NCBI GenBank assembly: GCA_945952105.1
Contig: CAMFGZ010000002.1
Coordinates: 62,001 to 126,000 of the forward strand
DNA from: an uncultured Rhodospirillaceae bacterium
GTDB taxonomy: Bacteria; Pseudomonadota; Alphaproteobacteria; Reyranellales; Reyranellaceae
DNA length: 64,000 nt
Direction of reading: 5' to 3'
In this document: piece after piece, positions 19,151-27,521 of the stretch
Layout of the letters: every line of letters starts with the position of its first letter
Position numbering within the stretch: the first letter of the stretch is position 1
Made by a program: the position numbers and the translations under genes
Notes under the pieces: model-generated
What the model was told of the DNA's origin: nothing
Databases searched by the model: none
What the model saw: the letters and a program-made list of their open reading frames with translations, nothing else

Positions 19151-20104
19151 CTAGTAGTCGCGTGGATCGAAATTGAAGGTGATGGATTTCCAGCTGTTGA
19201 ACTTTTCTGGCGAAAGAGGCCAGGGCTGGCAACGCGGATTCATGATGGCGCGATGGGCGGCGTCGGCGGCGGCCCGATAGAACGGATCGCTGTTGTAGCG
19301 TCCCGGATCTCGCAATTCAGCCTTCACCGGCGTCCCGTTCTGGTTCATGTCGACGACAAACGTAATGACCATAGCTTGGTCACGGGCGCCGCCCTGCGTG
19401 TTCCAGCATGGGCGGATCTTCTGGCGCACGCCCTCGATCTCGCTCGCCGTCACGACGGCGGCAAAGTTCGGGGCGGCCGGCGCCTGGCGCGTGACCTGCT
19501 GCACCGGCCTGGGCTGCTGCTCGGGCGTCTGCACCTTCGAGGTCGATTGCTTGTTCTTCAAAATGTCGTCGATCATCGAGTCGACGCTCTGCTTGGGCGG
19601 CGTCGGCTTCGGCGGCGGCTTGGGCGGCTCGGGCTTCTTCACCTCGGGCGCGGGTTTCGGCGGCTCCGGCGGCTTCTCGACCTTCGGCGGCTCCGGCTCC
19701 TTGGGCTTCATCGCAATGAGATCCTCGACCGGCTTGGCAGCCTCGGTCTTGGGTTTCTCTTCCGGTTTGGGCGGAGTGGGCGGTGCCGGTTTCTCGACGA
19801 CCTCGGGCGGCTTGGGCGTGGGCGGAGTCGGCGGCGGCTCGCCCGATTTCGGCGGAGGCGCTTTCGTCGTCTCCTTGTCGATCGGCACGTCCTTGGGCTG
19901 CGGCGGCGGATTGCCGATCGTCGGCGCCGCGGCTTTCGCGGCGATGGCCTCGAACTCGACCATCACCGGCTCGGGTTCCAGCGGTGGCGTGCGGCCGAAG
20001 AAGTCGAGGTTCAGCACCGCCGCGCCCAGCACGAACACGTGCACCATCGACGATACGATCGCCGGTGTGCGCATCTCGCTACTGGAAGGGTGACGCTGAA
20101 CCAT
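19151..20104 (-). CDS. tolA: cell envelope integrity protein TolA
   Basis: TolA spans the periplasm and couples the TolQR proton motor to TolB and Pal. The 317-residue product has one N-terminal transmembrane helix (AIVSSMVHVFVLGAAVLNLDFF), then ~140 residues rich in proline, lysine and glutamate (repeated KPPEP-like units), and a C-terminal domain starting near ASEIEGVRQKIRPCWN that resembles the TolA/TonB C-terminal fold. Here the middle domain is proline-rich rather than the alanine-rich helix of E. coli TolA, as in many alphaproteobacteria. It lies between tolR and tolB. Confidence 0.92.
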   Translation of the reverse strand: MVQRHPSSSEMRTPAIVSSMVHVFVLGAAVLNLDFFGRTPPLEPEPVMVEFEAIAAKAAAPTIGNPPPQPKDVPIDKETTKAPPPKSGEPPPTPPTPKPPEVVEKPAPPTPPKPEEKPKTEAAKPVEDLIAMKPKEPEPPKVEKPPEPPKPAPEVKKPEPPKPPPKPTPPKQSVDSMIDDILKNKQSTSKVQTPEQQPRPVQQVTRQAPAAPNFAAVVTASEIEGVRQKIRPCWNTQGGARDQAMVITFVVDMNQNGTPVKAELRDPGRYNSDPFYRAAADAAHRAIMNPRCQPWPLSPEKFNSWKSITFNFDPRDY

Positions 20105-20128
20105 CGCCTGCTTCGGATCCGTCTCTCG

Positions 20129-20677
20129 TCAGCGCCGCTGTGCGGGCGCCTGGGGTTGCGGCGTGGGCGCACGCGGCGCGGCAGGCTGCGCCGGCGCGGC
20201 CGGGCTAACCGTGCCGCCGCCCTTCCCCAGCGCCTGTGCCTGCTCGCCGAGCAGTCCGAGCTGGCGGAACCCGCTGTCGATCACGACGCCCATCACCTCC
20301 ATCATCTTTCCGTAGTCGACGCTCTTGTCGCCGCGCATGAAGACGCGCTGGTCGGGCTTCTCCTCGTGGATCGCCTTCAGTTTGGCGCCGAGTTCGGCAA
20401 CGTCGTACTTGGTCTCGCCGAGGAACACCTCGCCCTGGGAATTCACAGAGACGACCATCGGCTCATCCTTGCCGCCGACCTGGCTGGCGCTGGTCTTCGG
20501 CAGGTCGACGGGCACGCCGACCTGCAGCAGCGGCGCCGTCACCATGAAAATGATCAGCAGCACCAGCATGACGTCGACGAGCGGCGTCACGTTGATGTCG
20601 GCGATGGGCGAGTAGCTTCGCCGCTTGAACTTGCTTCCCGACGAATTGGCGCCGGGTGCCGGAATGACCCCCGACAT
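20129..20677 (-). CDS. tolR: biopolymer transporter TolR (ExbD family)
   Basis: TolR is the dimeric plug/stator subunit of the Tol proton motor. The 182-residue product has a cytoplasmic start (SGSKFKRRSYSPIADIN), one transmembrane helix VTPLVDVMLVLLIIFMVTAP with the conserved membrane aspartate, and the ExbD periplasmic domain (RVFMRGDKSVDYGKMMEVM). A proline/alanine-rich tail of ~30 residues extends the usual length. Its ATG overlaps the tolQ stop by one base (TGATG). Confidence 0.96.
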   Translation of the reverse strand: MSGVIPAPGANSSGSKFKRRSYSPIADINVTPLVDVMLVLLIIFMVTAPLLQVGVPVDLPKTSASQVGGKDEPMVVSVNSQGEVFLGETKYDVAELGAKLKAIHEEKPDQRVFMRGDKSVDYGKMMEVMGVVIDSGFRQLGLLGEQAQALGKGGGTVSPAAPAQPAAPRAPTPQPQAPAQRR

Positions 20678-21411
20678 CAGACCTGTTCCTCGAGCTGACG
20701 CGACAGGATGGTGATGAATTCACCGGCGAAGGCCTCGAGCTGCTGGGCGTAGCGCGACACCTGGCCCGACAGGATATTGTACGCGGCGGCCGCGGGAATG
20801 GCGGCAACGAGGCCGATCGCGGTGGCGAACAGCGCCTCCGAGATGCCAGGCGCCACGACCGCCAGCGAGGTATTCTTCGACTGCGCGATGTGGCTGAAGC
20901 TGTTCATGATGCCCCACACCGTGCCGAACAGGCCGACGAAGGTGGCGTTGGCGCCGACCGTGGCGAGGAAGCCCAGCCGCTTCTCGATCGCTTCCATCTC
21001 GCGCTGGATCGTGACTCCCATCACCTGCTCGATGCGCTGGCGCAGTGCCGCACGTGCCGTGGCGCTCGATGCCAGGCCCTTGGAAACCGACCGGCGCCAT
21101 TCGCGCATGGCGGCCGAGAAGATGCTCGACATCGGATCGTCCGGCTTGGCGCCGACACGATCGTAGAGGTCTTCCAGCGAGACGCCGGACCAGAACGTGT
21201 CCTCGAACGTCTGGGCGCTGCGCTTCAGCGAGCGCAGTCGAAGGACCTTCTCGAAGATGATCGCCCACGACCAGAACGAGGCCAGCAGGAGCAGGATCAT
21301 GATGGCCTTCACGACCCAGTCGGCCTGCATGAACAGGCCGTATACGGACATGTCGATTGTCCCCGTGCCGCCGCCGAGGGGGGCTCCGGCGACCTGCGCA
21401 AACGCGTCCAT
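20677..21411 (-). CDS. tolQ: Tol-Pal system proton channel TolQ
   Basis: TolQ is the pentameric inner-membrane proton channel that drives TolA. The 244-residue product has three hydrophobic helices: VVKAIMILLLLASFWSWAII, then LATVGANATFVGLFGTVWGIM, then ALFATAIGLVAAIPAAAAYN. These match the MotA/TolQ/ExbB family, with the conserved GTVWGI and GL(V)AAIPA stretches. It begins the tolQRAB block 17 bases after ybgC. A second, distinct proton channel of this superfamily is encoded at 57751-58902. Confidence 0.97.
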   Translation of the reverse strand: MDAFAQVAGAPLGGGTGTIDMSVYGLFMQADWVVKAIMILLLLASFWSWAIIFEKVLRLRSLKRSAQTFEDTFWSGVSLEDLYDRVGAKPDDPMSSIFSAAMREWRRSVSKGLASSATARAALRQRIEQVMGVTIQREMEAIEKRLGFLATVGANATFVGLFGTVWGIMNSFSHIAQSKNTSLAVVAPGISEALFATAIGLVAAIPAAAAYNILSGQVSRYAQQLEAFAGEFITILSRQLEEQV

Positions 21412-21428
21412 TTATGTTCTCCGTTGGT

Positions 21429-21908
21429 TCAAGAGGGTTGTATCCGAATATGGCGTGAGCGGGGCGATCCACTCACTGCAACCTGGGCCAGGGCAGTCCG
21501 CACGAGCGGCGGCAATCGGACAGGCCGACCGCCCTCGCCCATGCAGGCGACGACGAGTTCGGCTCGAACCAGGATCTCTGCGCCGCGGCGCGCATGCTGG
21601 AGCATGTCCAGCGAGGCGCCGCGCAGTTCACCGCAACGGGTGACGATCTCGATCGTATCGTCCAGCCGCGCGGGCTTGAGGTAGTCGATGGCGCAGCGGC
21701 GCACCACCCAGTTGACGCCGCGCTCCTCGCGCAGCGCCGTATGCTGTTGTCCCAGCAGTCTGAGCAATTCGGTGCGGCCGCGTTCCAGGAAGCGCAGCCA
21801 GTTGGCGTAGTAGACGATGCCGGCGGCATCGGTATCTTCATAGTACACGCGCAGCGGCAGCACGTGGGTCCCGTCGTCGATGCGTCCGGAGGTCGGCGCC
21901 GCGCTCAC
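21429..21908 (-). CDS. ybgC: Tol-Pal-associated acyl-CoA thioesterase
   Basis: YbgC is a hot-dog-fold thioesterase always found with tolQ. The 159-residue protein has the 4HBT motif [24 protein letters not shown], whose aspartate is catalytic in the family. It hydrolyses short acyl-CoA or acyl-ACP in vitro; its link with Tol-Pal is by gene order and phospholipid metabolism. The start is GTG at 21908 overlapping the ruvB TGA (GTGA), so the ruv and tol operons are joined by translational coupling here. Confidence 0.95.
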   Translation of the reverse strand: MSAAPTSGRIDDGTHVLPLRVYYEDTDAAGIVYYANWLRFLERGRTELLRLLGQQHTALREERGVNWVVRRCAIDYLKPARLDDTIEIVTRCGELRGASLDMLQHARRGAEILVRAELVVACMGEGGRPVRLPPLVRTALAQVAVSGSPRSRHIRIQPS

Positions 21909-22963
21909 GCTTCCTCCCCCGGACCGCCGCCGGCCAGCAGATCGAGTTGCTGCTTCTGGCCCTTCGGCATCGCCAGGCCTAGATGGCGATAGCCGCCCTC
22001 CGACAGCAATCGGCCGCGCGGCGTGCGCATCAGCAGGCCGAGCTGCATCAGGTAAGGCTCGATCACGTCCTCGATGACGTCGCGCTGTTCGGACAGGGCG
22101 GCGGCGAGAGTCTCGGCGCCCACGGGCCCGCCGCCGTAATGCTCGGCGATGCAGGCGAGGTAGCGGCGGTCCATGGCATCGAGACCGCGCCCGTCGACCT
22201 CGAGGCGCGTCAGGGCCGCATCCGCTACCCTGGCGTCGACACCGGCATTGCCGGCGACCGCGGCGAAGTCGCGGACACGGCGCAGCAACCGGTTGGCGAC
22301 CCGCGGCGTGCCGCGCGAACGCTTGGCGATCTCCGCGCTGCCGTCCGGCGCCAGCGACATCTTCAGGACGCGCGCGGCGCGCTGCACGATCGTCTCGAGT
22401 TCGGCCGGTTCGTAGAACACCATGCGCAGCGGGATGCCGAAGCGCTCGCGCAATGGCCGGGTCATCAGACCGGAGCGCGTCGTGGCGCCGACCAGCGTGA
22501 ACGGCGGCAGCTCGATGCGCACCGAGCGGGCAGCCGGCCCCTCGCCGATCATCAGGTCGAGCTGGAAATCCTCCATCGCCGGATAGAGCACCTCCTCGAT
22601 TGCAGGATTGAGACGGTGGATCTCGTCGATGAACAGCACATCGTGCGGCTGTAGATTCGTAAGCTGCGCCGCGAGGTCGCCGGCCTTCTGGATGACGGGC
22701 CCCGAGGTTGCTCGAAAGCCGACGCCCATCTCACGCGCCACGATCTGGGCCATCGTCGTCTTGCCCAGCCCCGGCGGCCCGTGCAGCAGGACGTGATCGA
22801 GCGCCTCGCCGCGTCCCCGGGCTGCGGTAATGAAGATCTTCAGGTTCTCGCGAACCTGCTTCTGGCCGATGAAATCGTCGAGGGTCTGCGGACGCAGCGC
22901 CAGTTCGGCGGCGTCCTCCTCGGCACGCTTGCCGGTCACGAGGCGTTCGGGAGTCGCGCTCAT
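21905..22963 (-). CDS. ruvB: Holliday junction branch migration helicase RuvB
   Basis: RuvB is the hexameric AAA+ motor that drives branch migration with RuvA. The 352-residue product begins MSATPERLV. Walker [10 protein letters not shown], Walker [12 protein letters not shown], sensor 1 [15 protein letters not shown] and the C-terminal winged helix ([12 protein letters not shown]) follow. AGGAG lies 8 bases upstream of the ATG, which overlaps the ruvA stop as ATGA. The open frame runs further upstream only as a shadow of ruvA. Confidence 0.97.
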   Translation of the reverse strand: MSATPERLVTGKRAEEDAAELALRPQTLDDFIGQKQVRENLKIFITAARGRGEALDHVLLHGPPGLGKTTMAQIVAREMGVGFRATSGPVIQKAGDLAAQLTNLQPHDVLFIDEIHRLNPAIEEVLYPAMEDFQLDLMIGEGPAARSVRIELPPFTLVGATTRSGLMTRPLRERFGIPLRMVFYEPAELETIVQRAARVLKMSLAPDGSAEIAKRSRGTPRVANRLLRRVRDFAAVAGNAGVDARVADAALTRLEVDGRGLDAMDRRYLACIAEHYGGGPVGAETLAAALSEQRDVIEDVIEPYLMQLGLLMRTPRGRLLSEGGYRHLGLAMPKGQKQQLDLLAGGGPGEEA

Positions 22964-23574
22964 CGTGCAAGCTCCTGCAGTCCGGCGCGGATCACCGCGT
23001 CGAGCCTGGCCTCGGCGCCGAGGCGCTGCGTGACGCGGGCGACGGCTCCGAAGGCCTCGACGCGCTTGTAGCCGAGATTGACCAGGGCGGAGATCGCGTC
23101 CTCGTTGATCGAGCCGGGAGCACTCACCGGCGCGCCGGGCTTGCTCTCCGATGCGGGTGCCGGTGCGATGCCGAAGGCCGCGGCCTTGTCCTTCAATTCG
23201 GTCGCGAGACGGGCGGCCAGCTTCGGGCCGACGCCGGCCGGCCGCGACAGCGTGCCCTTGTCCTGCGCGGCGATCGCGCGGGCGATCTCGTCCGGCGACA
23301 GGGTCGAGAGAATCGACAGCGCCACCCGCGCACCAACGCCCTGCACCGTCGTCAGGATGCGGAACCAATCGCGCTCCGCGGTTTCCAGGAAGCCGTAGAG
23401 CGAGATCGCATCCTCGCGCACGATCGTCTCGACCAGCATCGTGGCCTGCCCGCCGACCGCCAGATCGCGCAGCGTGCGCGCCGAGGCCGAGACGAGATAA
23501 CCGACGCCGCCCACGTCGATGACGGCGCTGTCGGTGTCGACCGAATCGACGAGGCCCTTCAGCTTGGCGATCAC
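22960..23574 (-). CDS. ruvA: Holliday junction DNA-binding protein RuvA
   Basis: RuvA binds four-way junctions as a tetramer and loads RuvB. The 204-residue protein starts [15 protein letters not shown] (OB-fold domain I), carries helix-hairpin-helix motifs around [13 protein letters not shown] and [13 protein letters not shown] in domain II, and ends with a RuvB-contacting three-helix domain. The start is GTG at 23574 overlapping the ruvC stop (GTGA). Confidence 0.96.
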   Translation of the reverse strand: MIAKLKGLVDSVDTDSAVIDVGGVGYLVSASARTLRDLAVGGQATMLVETIVREDAISLYGFLETAERDWFRILTTVQGVGARVALSILSTLSPDEIARAIAAQDKGTLSRPAGVGPKLAARLATELKDKAAAFGIAPAPASESKPGAPVSAPGSINEDAISALVNLGYKRVEAFGAVARVTQRLGAEARLDAVIRAGLQELAR

Positions 23575-24062
23575 AGCGCGGCCTCGATCCGCCGGGCGGT
23601 GGCGCGGTGATGAGCATGGCAGATGGCCACGGCCAGCGCGTCGGCCGCGTCGGCCTTCGCCTCGACGCCGGGCAGCAGGCGGCTCACCATCATGGCGATC
23701 TGGTTCTTGTCGGCATGGCCCGCACCGACCACCGACTTCTTCACGAGGTTCGCCGAATATTCGAACACTTCGAGGCCTGCGCGCGCCGGCGCCAGCATGA
23801 CCACGCCACGCGCCTGGCCGAGCTTCAGGGTCGAACCGGGATTGACGTTCACGAAGGTCTCCTCGACAGCGGCCTCGATCGGGCGCTGCGCTTCGATGAC
23901 GCCGGCGACGCCGTCGAACAACTCCTTGAGCCTCCCGGCCAGCGTGCCCGCCACGGCGACCTTCACGACGCCGTGCGCCACATGGCGCAACCGGTTGCCT
24001 TCGACCTCGATCACGCCCCAGCCGGTCAACCGCAGGCCGGGGTCGAGGCCGATCAATCTCAT
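23571..24062 (-). CDS. ruvC: crossover junction endodeoxyribonuclease RuvC
   Basis: RuvC cuts Holliday junctions symmetrically. The 163-residue RNase H-fold nuclease has the catalytic acids in place: D7 in [10 protein letters not shown]67 in AAVEETFVN, and the aspartates of [17 protein letters not shown]. The order yebC-ruvC-ruvA-ruvB is conserved. It starts with ATG at 24062, 10 bases after yebC. Confidence 0.96.
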   Translation of the reverse strand: MRLIGLDPGLRLTGWGVIEVEGNRLRHVAHGVVKVAVAGTLAGRLKELFDGVAGVIEAQRPIEAAVEETFVNVNPGSTLKLGQARGVVMLAPARAGLEVFEYSANLVKKSVVGAGHADKNQIAMMVSRLLPGVEAKADAADALAVAICHAHHRATARRIEAAL

Positions 24063-24072
24063 CCCGCCCGGC

Positions 24073-24831
24073 TCAGGCCGCGAACTTCGCCAGGGCGTCG
24101 TCCGAAACCTCGAAGTTGGCGTAGACGTTCTGGACGTCGTCGTTGTCTTCCAGGGCGGAGATCAGATCGAGCATGGTCTGCACGGTCTCCCCCTCGATCG
24201 GCGCGCCGGTCTTGGGACGCCAGGTGAGCTTGGCGACGCTGGGCTGGCCCAGCGACTTTTCCAACGCCTCGCGCACCAGGTTGAAATCGTCCTGTGCGCA
24301 ATAAATCTCGTGCACGCCCTCCTCGCCTTCGCCGCTCACCACGTCGTCGGCGCCGGCCTCGATCGCCTTCTCCATAACCTCGTCGGCGCTGCCTGCGGAG
24401 AGCGGGAAGCGGAACTCACCCAGGCGGTCGAACATGAACGACACGCTGTTGGACTCACCCAGATTGCCGCCGTGCTTGGAAAAGATCGAACGGACTTCGC
24501 CCGCGGTGCGGTTGCGGTTGTTGGTCAGCGCCTCGACGATCACGGCGACGCCCGCCGGGCCGTAGCCCTCGTAGCGCACCTCGTCGTAGTTCGCGTCCGC
24601 ATCCGGGCCCGAGCCTCGCTTGATCGCACGATCGATCGTGTCGCGGGTCATGTTGGCGTCGCGCGCGGCGATCACGGCCGCCCGCAGGCGCGGGTTGGAT
24701 GCCGGGTCGGCAGCGCCCAGCCGTGCGGCCGTCGTGATCTCCCGGATCAGCTTGGTGAAGATCTTGGCCCGCACGGCGTCCTGACGCCCCTTGCGGTGCA
24801 TGATGTTCTTGAATTGGGAATGCCCCGCCAT
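24073..24831 (-). CDS. yebC: YebC/PmpR family translation/transcription regulator
   Basis: This ~252-residue protein starts with the conserved [15 protein letters not shown] and has [21 protein letters not shown] and [14 protein letters not shown], all diagnostic for YebC. The family includes regulators such as PmpR; recent work also links members to easing ribosome stalling at proline-rich sequences, interesting beside EF-P genes at 53584-55680. The ATG at 24831 is chosen for the conserved start; a TTG three codons upstream is open. It leads the long ruv-tol-ftsH run and follows a plausible promoter and two terminators. Confidence 0.95.
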   Translation of the reverse strand: MAGHSQFKNIMHRKGRQDAVRAKIFTKLIREITTAARLGAADPASNPRLRAAVIAARDANMTRDTIDRAIKRGSGPDADANYDEVRYEGYGPAGVAVIVEALTNNRNRTAGEVRSIFSKHGGNLGESNSVSFMFDRLGEFRFPLSAGSADEVMEKAIEAGADDVVSGEGEEGVHEIYCAQDDFNLVREALEKSLGQPSVAKLTWRPKTGAPIEGETVQTMLDLISALEDNDDVQNVYANFEVSDDALAKFAA

Positions 24832-24865
24832 CGCAGACAACCAGATTGAGTAACGAGATGAGCCG

Positions 24866-24894
24866 GCTATACCACTTCTCGTGGGTTTTGGCAG
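24866..24894 (-). promoter_or_regulatory. candidate promoter of yebC-ruvCAB
   Basis: On the minus strand CTGCCA (24889-24894) and TATAGC (24866-24871) are 17 bases apart, each matching four of six consensus positions. The predicted start lies ~28 bases before the yebC ATG. It sits directly downstream of the tandem terminators of the preceding unit, where a new promoter is expected. Confidence 0.42.
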
Positions 24895-24922
24895 GTAAGA
24901 GACGCCCGAACCGGCCGTTCGG

Positions 24923-24953
24923 ACAAAAAAAGGCGGGGGCCGAAGCCCCCGCT
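24923..24953 (-). terminator. intrinsic terminator (second of a tandem pair)
   Basis: On the minus strand GCGGGGGC, TTCG tetraloop, GCCCCCGC (24933-24952) is followed by a C and seven T (24924-24931). It is a textbook rho-independent terminator for transcripts coming from the ymdB side. Confidence 0.88.
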
Positions 24954-24981
24954 AAAAAACGTCGGAACCTTGATTCCGACG
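24954..24981 (-). terminator. intrinsic terminator (first of a tandem pair)
   Basis: On the minus strand CGTCGGAA, loop TCAAGG, TTCCGACG (24960-24981) is an 8-bp perfect stem followed by six T (24954-24959). It ends 6 bases downstream of the candidate small ORF and directly precedes the GC-rich terminator. Confidence 0.85.
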
Positions 24982-24987
24982 CCCCCT

Positions 24988-25080
24988 CTAACCTAGAAGA
25001 CCGTTCGCCAATTTGGCGAAAAACTCTTTAACATCAAAAGGATGCCGGTTTTTCCCCAGCCCGTCAACGGCGCTCTTCAA
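24988..25080 (-). CDS. candidate 30-residue small protein
   Basis: Between ymdB and the tandem terminators a TTG (25080) with AGGAG four bases upstream opens a 30-codon frame ending in TAG at 24988. The product begins MKSAVDGLGKNRHPF, contains VKEFFAKLANGLLG, and is predicted to be a short basic amphipathic peptide with no membrane helix. The stretch is noticeably more A/T-rich than the surrounding genes and the codons are not those of a GC-rich shadow frame. I do not recognise the peptide. It could instead be the 3' part of a small RNA or of the ymdB transcript. The longer frame open up to 25263 overlaps ymdB and looks like a shadow. Confidence 0.4.
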   Translation of the reverse strand: MKSAVDGLGKNRHPFDVKEFFAKLANGLLG

Positions 25081-25132
25081 GCCACTCCTAATAGCTGTGC
25101 AGGGTGCGTGACGGATACCAGATACGGGAAAT

Positions 25133-25939
25133 TCAGACAGTCTGCGCCAACCTGCCCCCCACCCTGACGGGACGGATCGACCTGGCGAGACCGGTGCGGT
25201 CGTCGGTTTCGACAATCGCCGCGCACAAAGTCCCCTCGCCTTCGGCGGGCGACAGGCGCTCACCCGGCATTTTCCGGATGAATCGCTGCATCGCGACTTC
25301 CTTCTTCATGCCGATCACGCTGTCATAGTCACCGCACATGCCGACATCCGTCTGGTAGGCCGTGCCACCGGGCAGCACCCAGCCGTCCGCCGTCGGGACA
25401 TGGCTGTGACTCCCCAGCACCGCCGAGGCGCGGCCGTCGCAGAAATGGCCGATAGACTGCTTCTCGCTGGTTGCCTCGCCATGGACGTCGACCAGGATCA
25501 GCTGCGCGCCGCGGCCCAGCGCATATTTCGCGAGTTCGGCATCGAGCGCCCGGAACGGGTCGTCGAGCGCATCCATGAACAGACGGCACATGACGTTGAC
25601 CACCACGACCTTTTGGCCGCGCGGCGTTTGGAAGAGGTTGGCGCCCCAGCCCGGCGTGCCGGGCGGGAAGTTGATCGGCCGCAGCAGGCGCTTGTCCTGT
25701 GCGATGTAGGGAATGATCTCGCGCTGGTCCCAAGCATGGTTGCCGGTGGTGATGCAGTCGACTCCCGCTTCGTGCAGCTCGGCGCAGATCCTGGCGGTGA
25801 TGCCGAACCCGGCGGCCGCGTTCTCACCGTTCACCACGACGAAATCGAGCCCGAGCTCGCGCCGCAGCCGCGGTACTTCCTTGACGACCGCGTCGCGGCC
25901 GGCGCGGCCGACGATGTCGCCGCAGAACATGATTTTCAT
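25133..25939 (-). CDS. YmdB-type metallophosphoesterase (TIGR00282 family)
   Basis: This 268-residue protein has the binuclear-metal motifs of the family: FCGDIVGRAG with D8, VVNGENAAAG, TTGNHAWDQ, VDVHGEATSEK and LGSHSHVPTAD. The Bacillus member YmdB is a cyclic-nucleotide phosphodiesterase needed for biofilm and sporulation decisions; that activity is known for the family, not shown here. It lies 3 bases after fau and is probably co-transcribed with it. Confidence 0.93.
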   Translation of the reverse strand: MKIMFCGDIVGRAGRDAVVKEVPRLRRELGLDFVVVNGENAAAGFGITARICAELHEAGVDCITTGNHAWDQREIIPYIAQDKRLLRPINFPPGTPGWGANLFQTPRGQKVVVVNVMCRLFMDALDDPFRALDAELAKYALGRGAQLILVDVHGEATSEKQSIGHFCDGRASAVLGSHSHVPTADGWVLPGGTAYQTDVGMCGDYDSVIGMKKEVAMQRFIRKMPGERLSPAEGEGTLCAAIVETDDRTGLARSIRPVRVGGRLAQTV

Positions 25940-25942
25940 GCG

Positions 25943-26518
25943 CTAGACAAAGGCGCAAGCCCGCCGGTCGGTCAACAGCCAATCCAGCCGTTGGTCGTCG
26001 GCGCCGTGCGGAACCTCCGGCACGAGCTGCAGGTCGAAGCCGACCCCGATCGCCGTCACCTTCCGCCGTCGGCGCAGATCCTCGAGCGTGCGGTCATAGA
26101 AGCCGCCGCCATAGCCCAGCCGCCAACCCTCGCCATCGCAGGCGAGCATCGGCACAAGCAGCGCATCCGGTTCAATGGGTTCGGAGGCGGCCGGCGGCTG
26201 CAACGTGCCGAACACACCGGACTCGAGCGCATCGCCGGGACGCCACGCGCGAAACAAGAGACGCTGGCCCCGCCCCTGCACGACCGGCAGGGCGAGCCGG
26301 CATCCTTCCTCGAAGAGCGCATCCATCAGCGGCCGGATGTCGATCTCTTCCCTGATAGGCCAGAAGCCCGACACGACGGACGGCCATTCGACCGGCCGTT
26401 CGAGGAGGAACAGATCGCGCAGGCCGATGGCAGCGGCGCGACGGGCTTCGTCGCCGAGGGAGCGCCGCCTCGCCAGCATGGCGCTGCGCAGGGCCCGTTT
26501 GCTTTCGATCTGGGTCAT
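25943..26518 (-). CDS. fau: 5-formyltetrahydrofolate cyclo-ligase
   Basis: The enzyme (YgfA/Fau) converts 5-formyl-THF to 5,10-methenyl-THF with ATP. The 191-residue product starts MTQIESKRALRSAMLARRRSL and has RPVEWPSVVSGFWPIREEID, ALVVPMLACD-like DALLVPMLACDGEGWRLGYGGGFYDR (split between the substrate and GxGGGYYDR-type ATP motif). I set the start at the ATG 26518; the frame is open to 26638 but that part is inside the 6S RNA. The zapA-6S RNA-fau order is classical. Confidence 0.93.
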   Translation of the reverse strand: MTQIESKRALRSAMLARRRSLGDEARRAAAIGLRDLFLLERPVEWPSVVSGFWPIREEIDIRPLMDALFEEGCRLALPVVQGRGQRLLFRAWRPGDALESGVFGTLQPPAASEPIEPDALLVPMLACDGEGWRLGYGGGFYDRTLEDLRRRRKVTAIGVGFDLQLVPEVPHGADDQRLDWLLTDRRACAFV

Positions 26519-26521
26519 GAC

Positions 26522-26672
26522 GGCAGCCGGAATTCGAGTGGGGCGGCTCCACGATGGGCCGTGGTTCGTAGAACCACCAAGGCCTGCAAAAGCAGGTGGG
26601 CGTCGTGTAGCCAAGACCAGGGTCAAGGCTAGGTACAACTCCCAGGAGTTCTTATTGGCCCCGGGGTTTTAA
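26522..26672 (-). ncRNA. ssrS: 6S RNA
   Basis: The RNA mimics an open promoter and sequesters sigma-70 RNA polymerase in stationary phase. Evidence is position, between zapA and fau as in many Proteobacteria, and sequence: the minus strand shows the alphaproteobacterial core pieces TGGTCTTGGCTACACGACG, GCCCACCTGCTTTTGCAGG, TGGTGGTTC, ACGGCCCATCGTGGAGCCGCC, and a 5' arm CCGGGGCCAATAAGAACTCC. The 5' GGGGCC and the 3' GCCGCCCC can pair to close the structure. The ends are approximate, to within about 15 bases. Confidence 0.85.
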
Positions 26673-26756
26673 GCAAACCACGCGCCGCGCAGAAATCCGC
26701 CCCACTTCCAATCTAGGCACTCGGGGCGGCCGCTGCAATGCGCACCACCATCAGGT

Positions 26757-27089
26757 TCAGGCGGCGCCGCTCACCTTCTTCGACATCTTGTCGACACGGG
26801 CCGTGATCAGATCCTCGAGCGCCGTGGCGAGTGTTTCCGCGCTATCGGTCGCGGTCGCGCGGGCGGTCTCCGCCGCCTTGGCGGCGCCGCGCGCTTCGCG
26901 GCTTTCCTCTGCCAGCAGAATCGAGGCGAAGACGAGGAGCTTGAACTCGGGCGTGCCCGGAAGCTGGCGACGAAGCTCGGTCACCTTCTCCTCGACATAG
27001 GCGGCCAATTCCTGGACGCGCGCTTCCTCGCCTTCGCCGCAGGCGAGTTCGTAGGTGCGGCTGGCAATCTGTACCGAAACTTGCGGCAT
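26757..27089 (-). CDS. zapA: cell division protein ZapA
   Basis: ZapA bundles FtsZ filaments at midcell. The 110-residue product begins MPQVSVQIASRTYELACGEGEE and continues with VQELAAYVEEKVTELRRQLPG and LLVFASILLAEE, the globular N-terminal domain, then a C-terminal helix for the coiled coil. AGGAG precedes the ATG by about 9 bases. It sits between the DUF4164 gene and 6S RNA. Confidence 0.93.
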   Translation of the reverse strand: MPQVSVQIASRTYELACGEGEEARVQELAAYVEEKVTELRRQLPGTPEFKLLVFASILLAEESREARGAAKAAETARATATDSAETLATALEDLITARVDKMSKKVSGAA

Positions 27090-27200
27090 TTTCCGCTTCT
27101 CCTGGTTATTGCGCCTTATGCGGCGTCTGAGGGGACAAGCACTTTGCCATGCCGCTCGCGGCGGCGCACTCCCGGTCTGGGAGTAAATCCGGGAGAGGCG

Positions 27201-27434
27201 TCAGGACTGGTCGGCGGCGAGCAGCGACCGGATGTATTCCATGGCCCGTTCGAGGCGAGCCTCGACTTCCATGGCCACCCGCTTCAGCTCCTCATGCTCG
27301 CCTTCGACCTTCGCGAGCCGTGCCGCAAGCTCATCCGAGCGCTCGCGTTCGACGCGCAGCCGCTCGTCGACCATCGACTCGAGCCGGCTGAGCGCGCTGT
27401 CGACACGGTCCTTTGCGGTGGCTGCCCTGGACAT
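27201..27434 (-). CDS. DUF4164-type small coiled-coil protein
   Basis: This 77-residue protein ([21 protein letters not shown]) is almost entirely a predicted coiled coil, with heptad-like [21 protein letters not shown]. It resembles the DUF4164 family found next to zapA in alphaproteobacteria, so a division-ring role is possible (inference). I chose the ATG at 27434, preceded closely by GGGGGAG. An ATG at 27485 would add 17 residues. The 111 bases between it and zapA contain only a weak inverted repeat. Confidence 0.75.
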   Translation of the reverse strand: MSRAATAKDRVDSALSRLESMVDERLRVERERSDELAARLAKVEGEHEELKRVAMEVEARLERAMEYIRSLLAADQS

Positions 27435-27491
27435 CGCTCCCCCGACAGCGGATCGCCGTTCTGTGCCCGGCTGAATCTGCTCCATCGGCGA

Positions 27492-27521
27492 AGGATAAGA
27501 GGTGTGCCTGTGAGCGGTCAA
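27492..27521 (-). promoter_or_regulatory. candidate promoter of the DUF4164-zapA-6S RNA unit
   Basis: On the minus strand TTGACC (27516-27521) and TATCCT (27492-27497) are 18 bases apart, five and four matches to consensus. The predicted start lies ~50 bases before the 27434 ATG. The remaining part of the 27435-27649 gap must also hold the tkt promoter; TTGACG near 27583 is a possible -35 box for it. Confidence 0.4.

Noticed and set aside
21905..23617. A 570-codon frame suggesting a larger RuvB fusion
   Set aside because: The part upstream of 22963 is an out-of-frame reading of ruvA; RuvB has a conserved start with AGGAG at 22963.
24988..25263. 91-codon version of the small ORF near ymdB
   Set aside because: Its first 60 residues overlap the end of ymdB and look like a shadow; only the last 30 codons have their own ribosome site and distinct composition.
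25943..26638. Longer 5-formyltetrahydrofolate cyclo-ligase starting at 26638
   Set aside because: The extra 40 codons coincide with the 6S RNA core; the conserved start MTQIESKR is at 26518.
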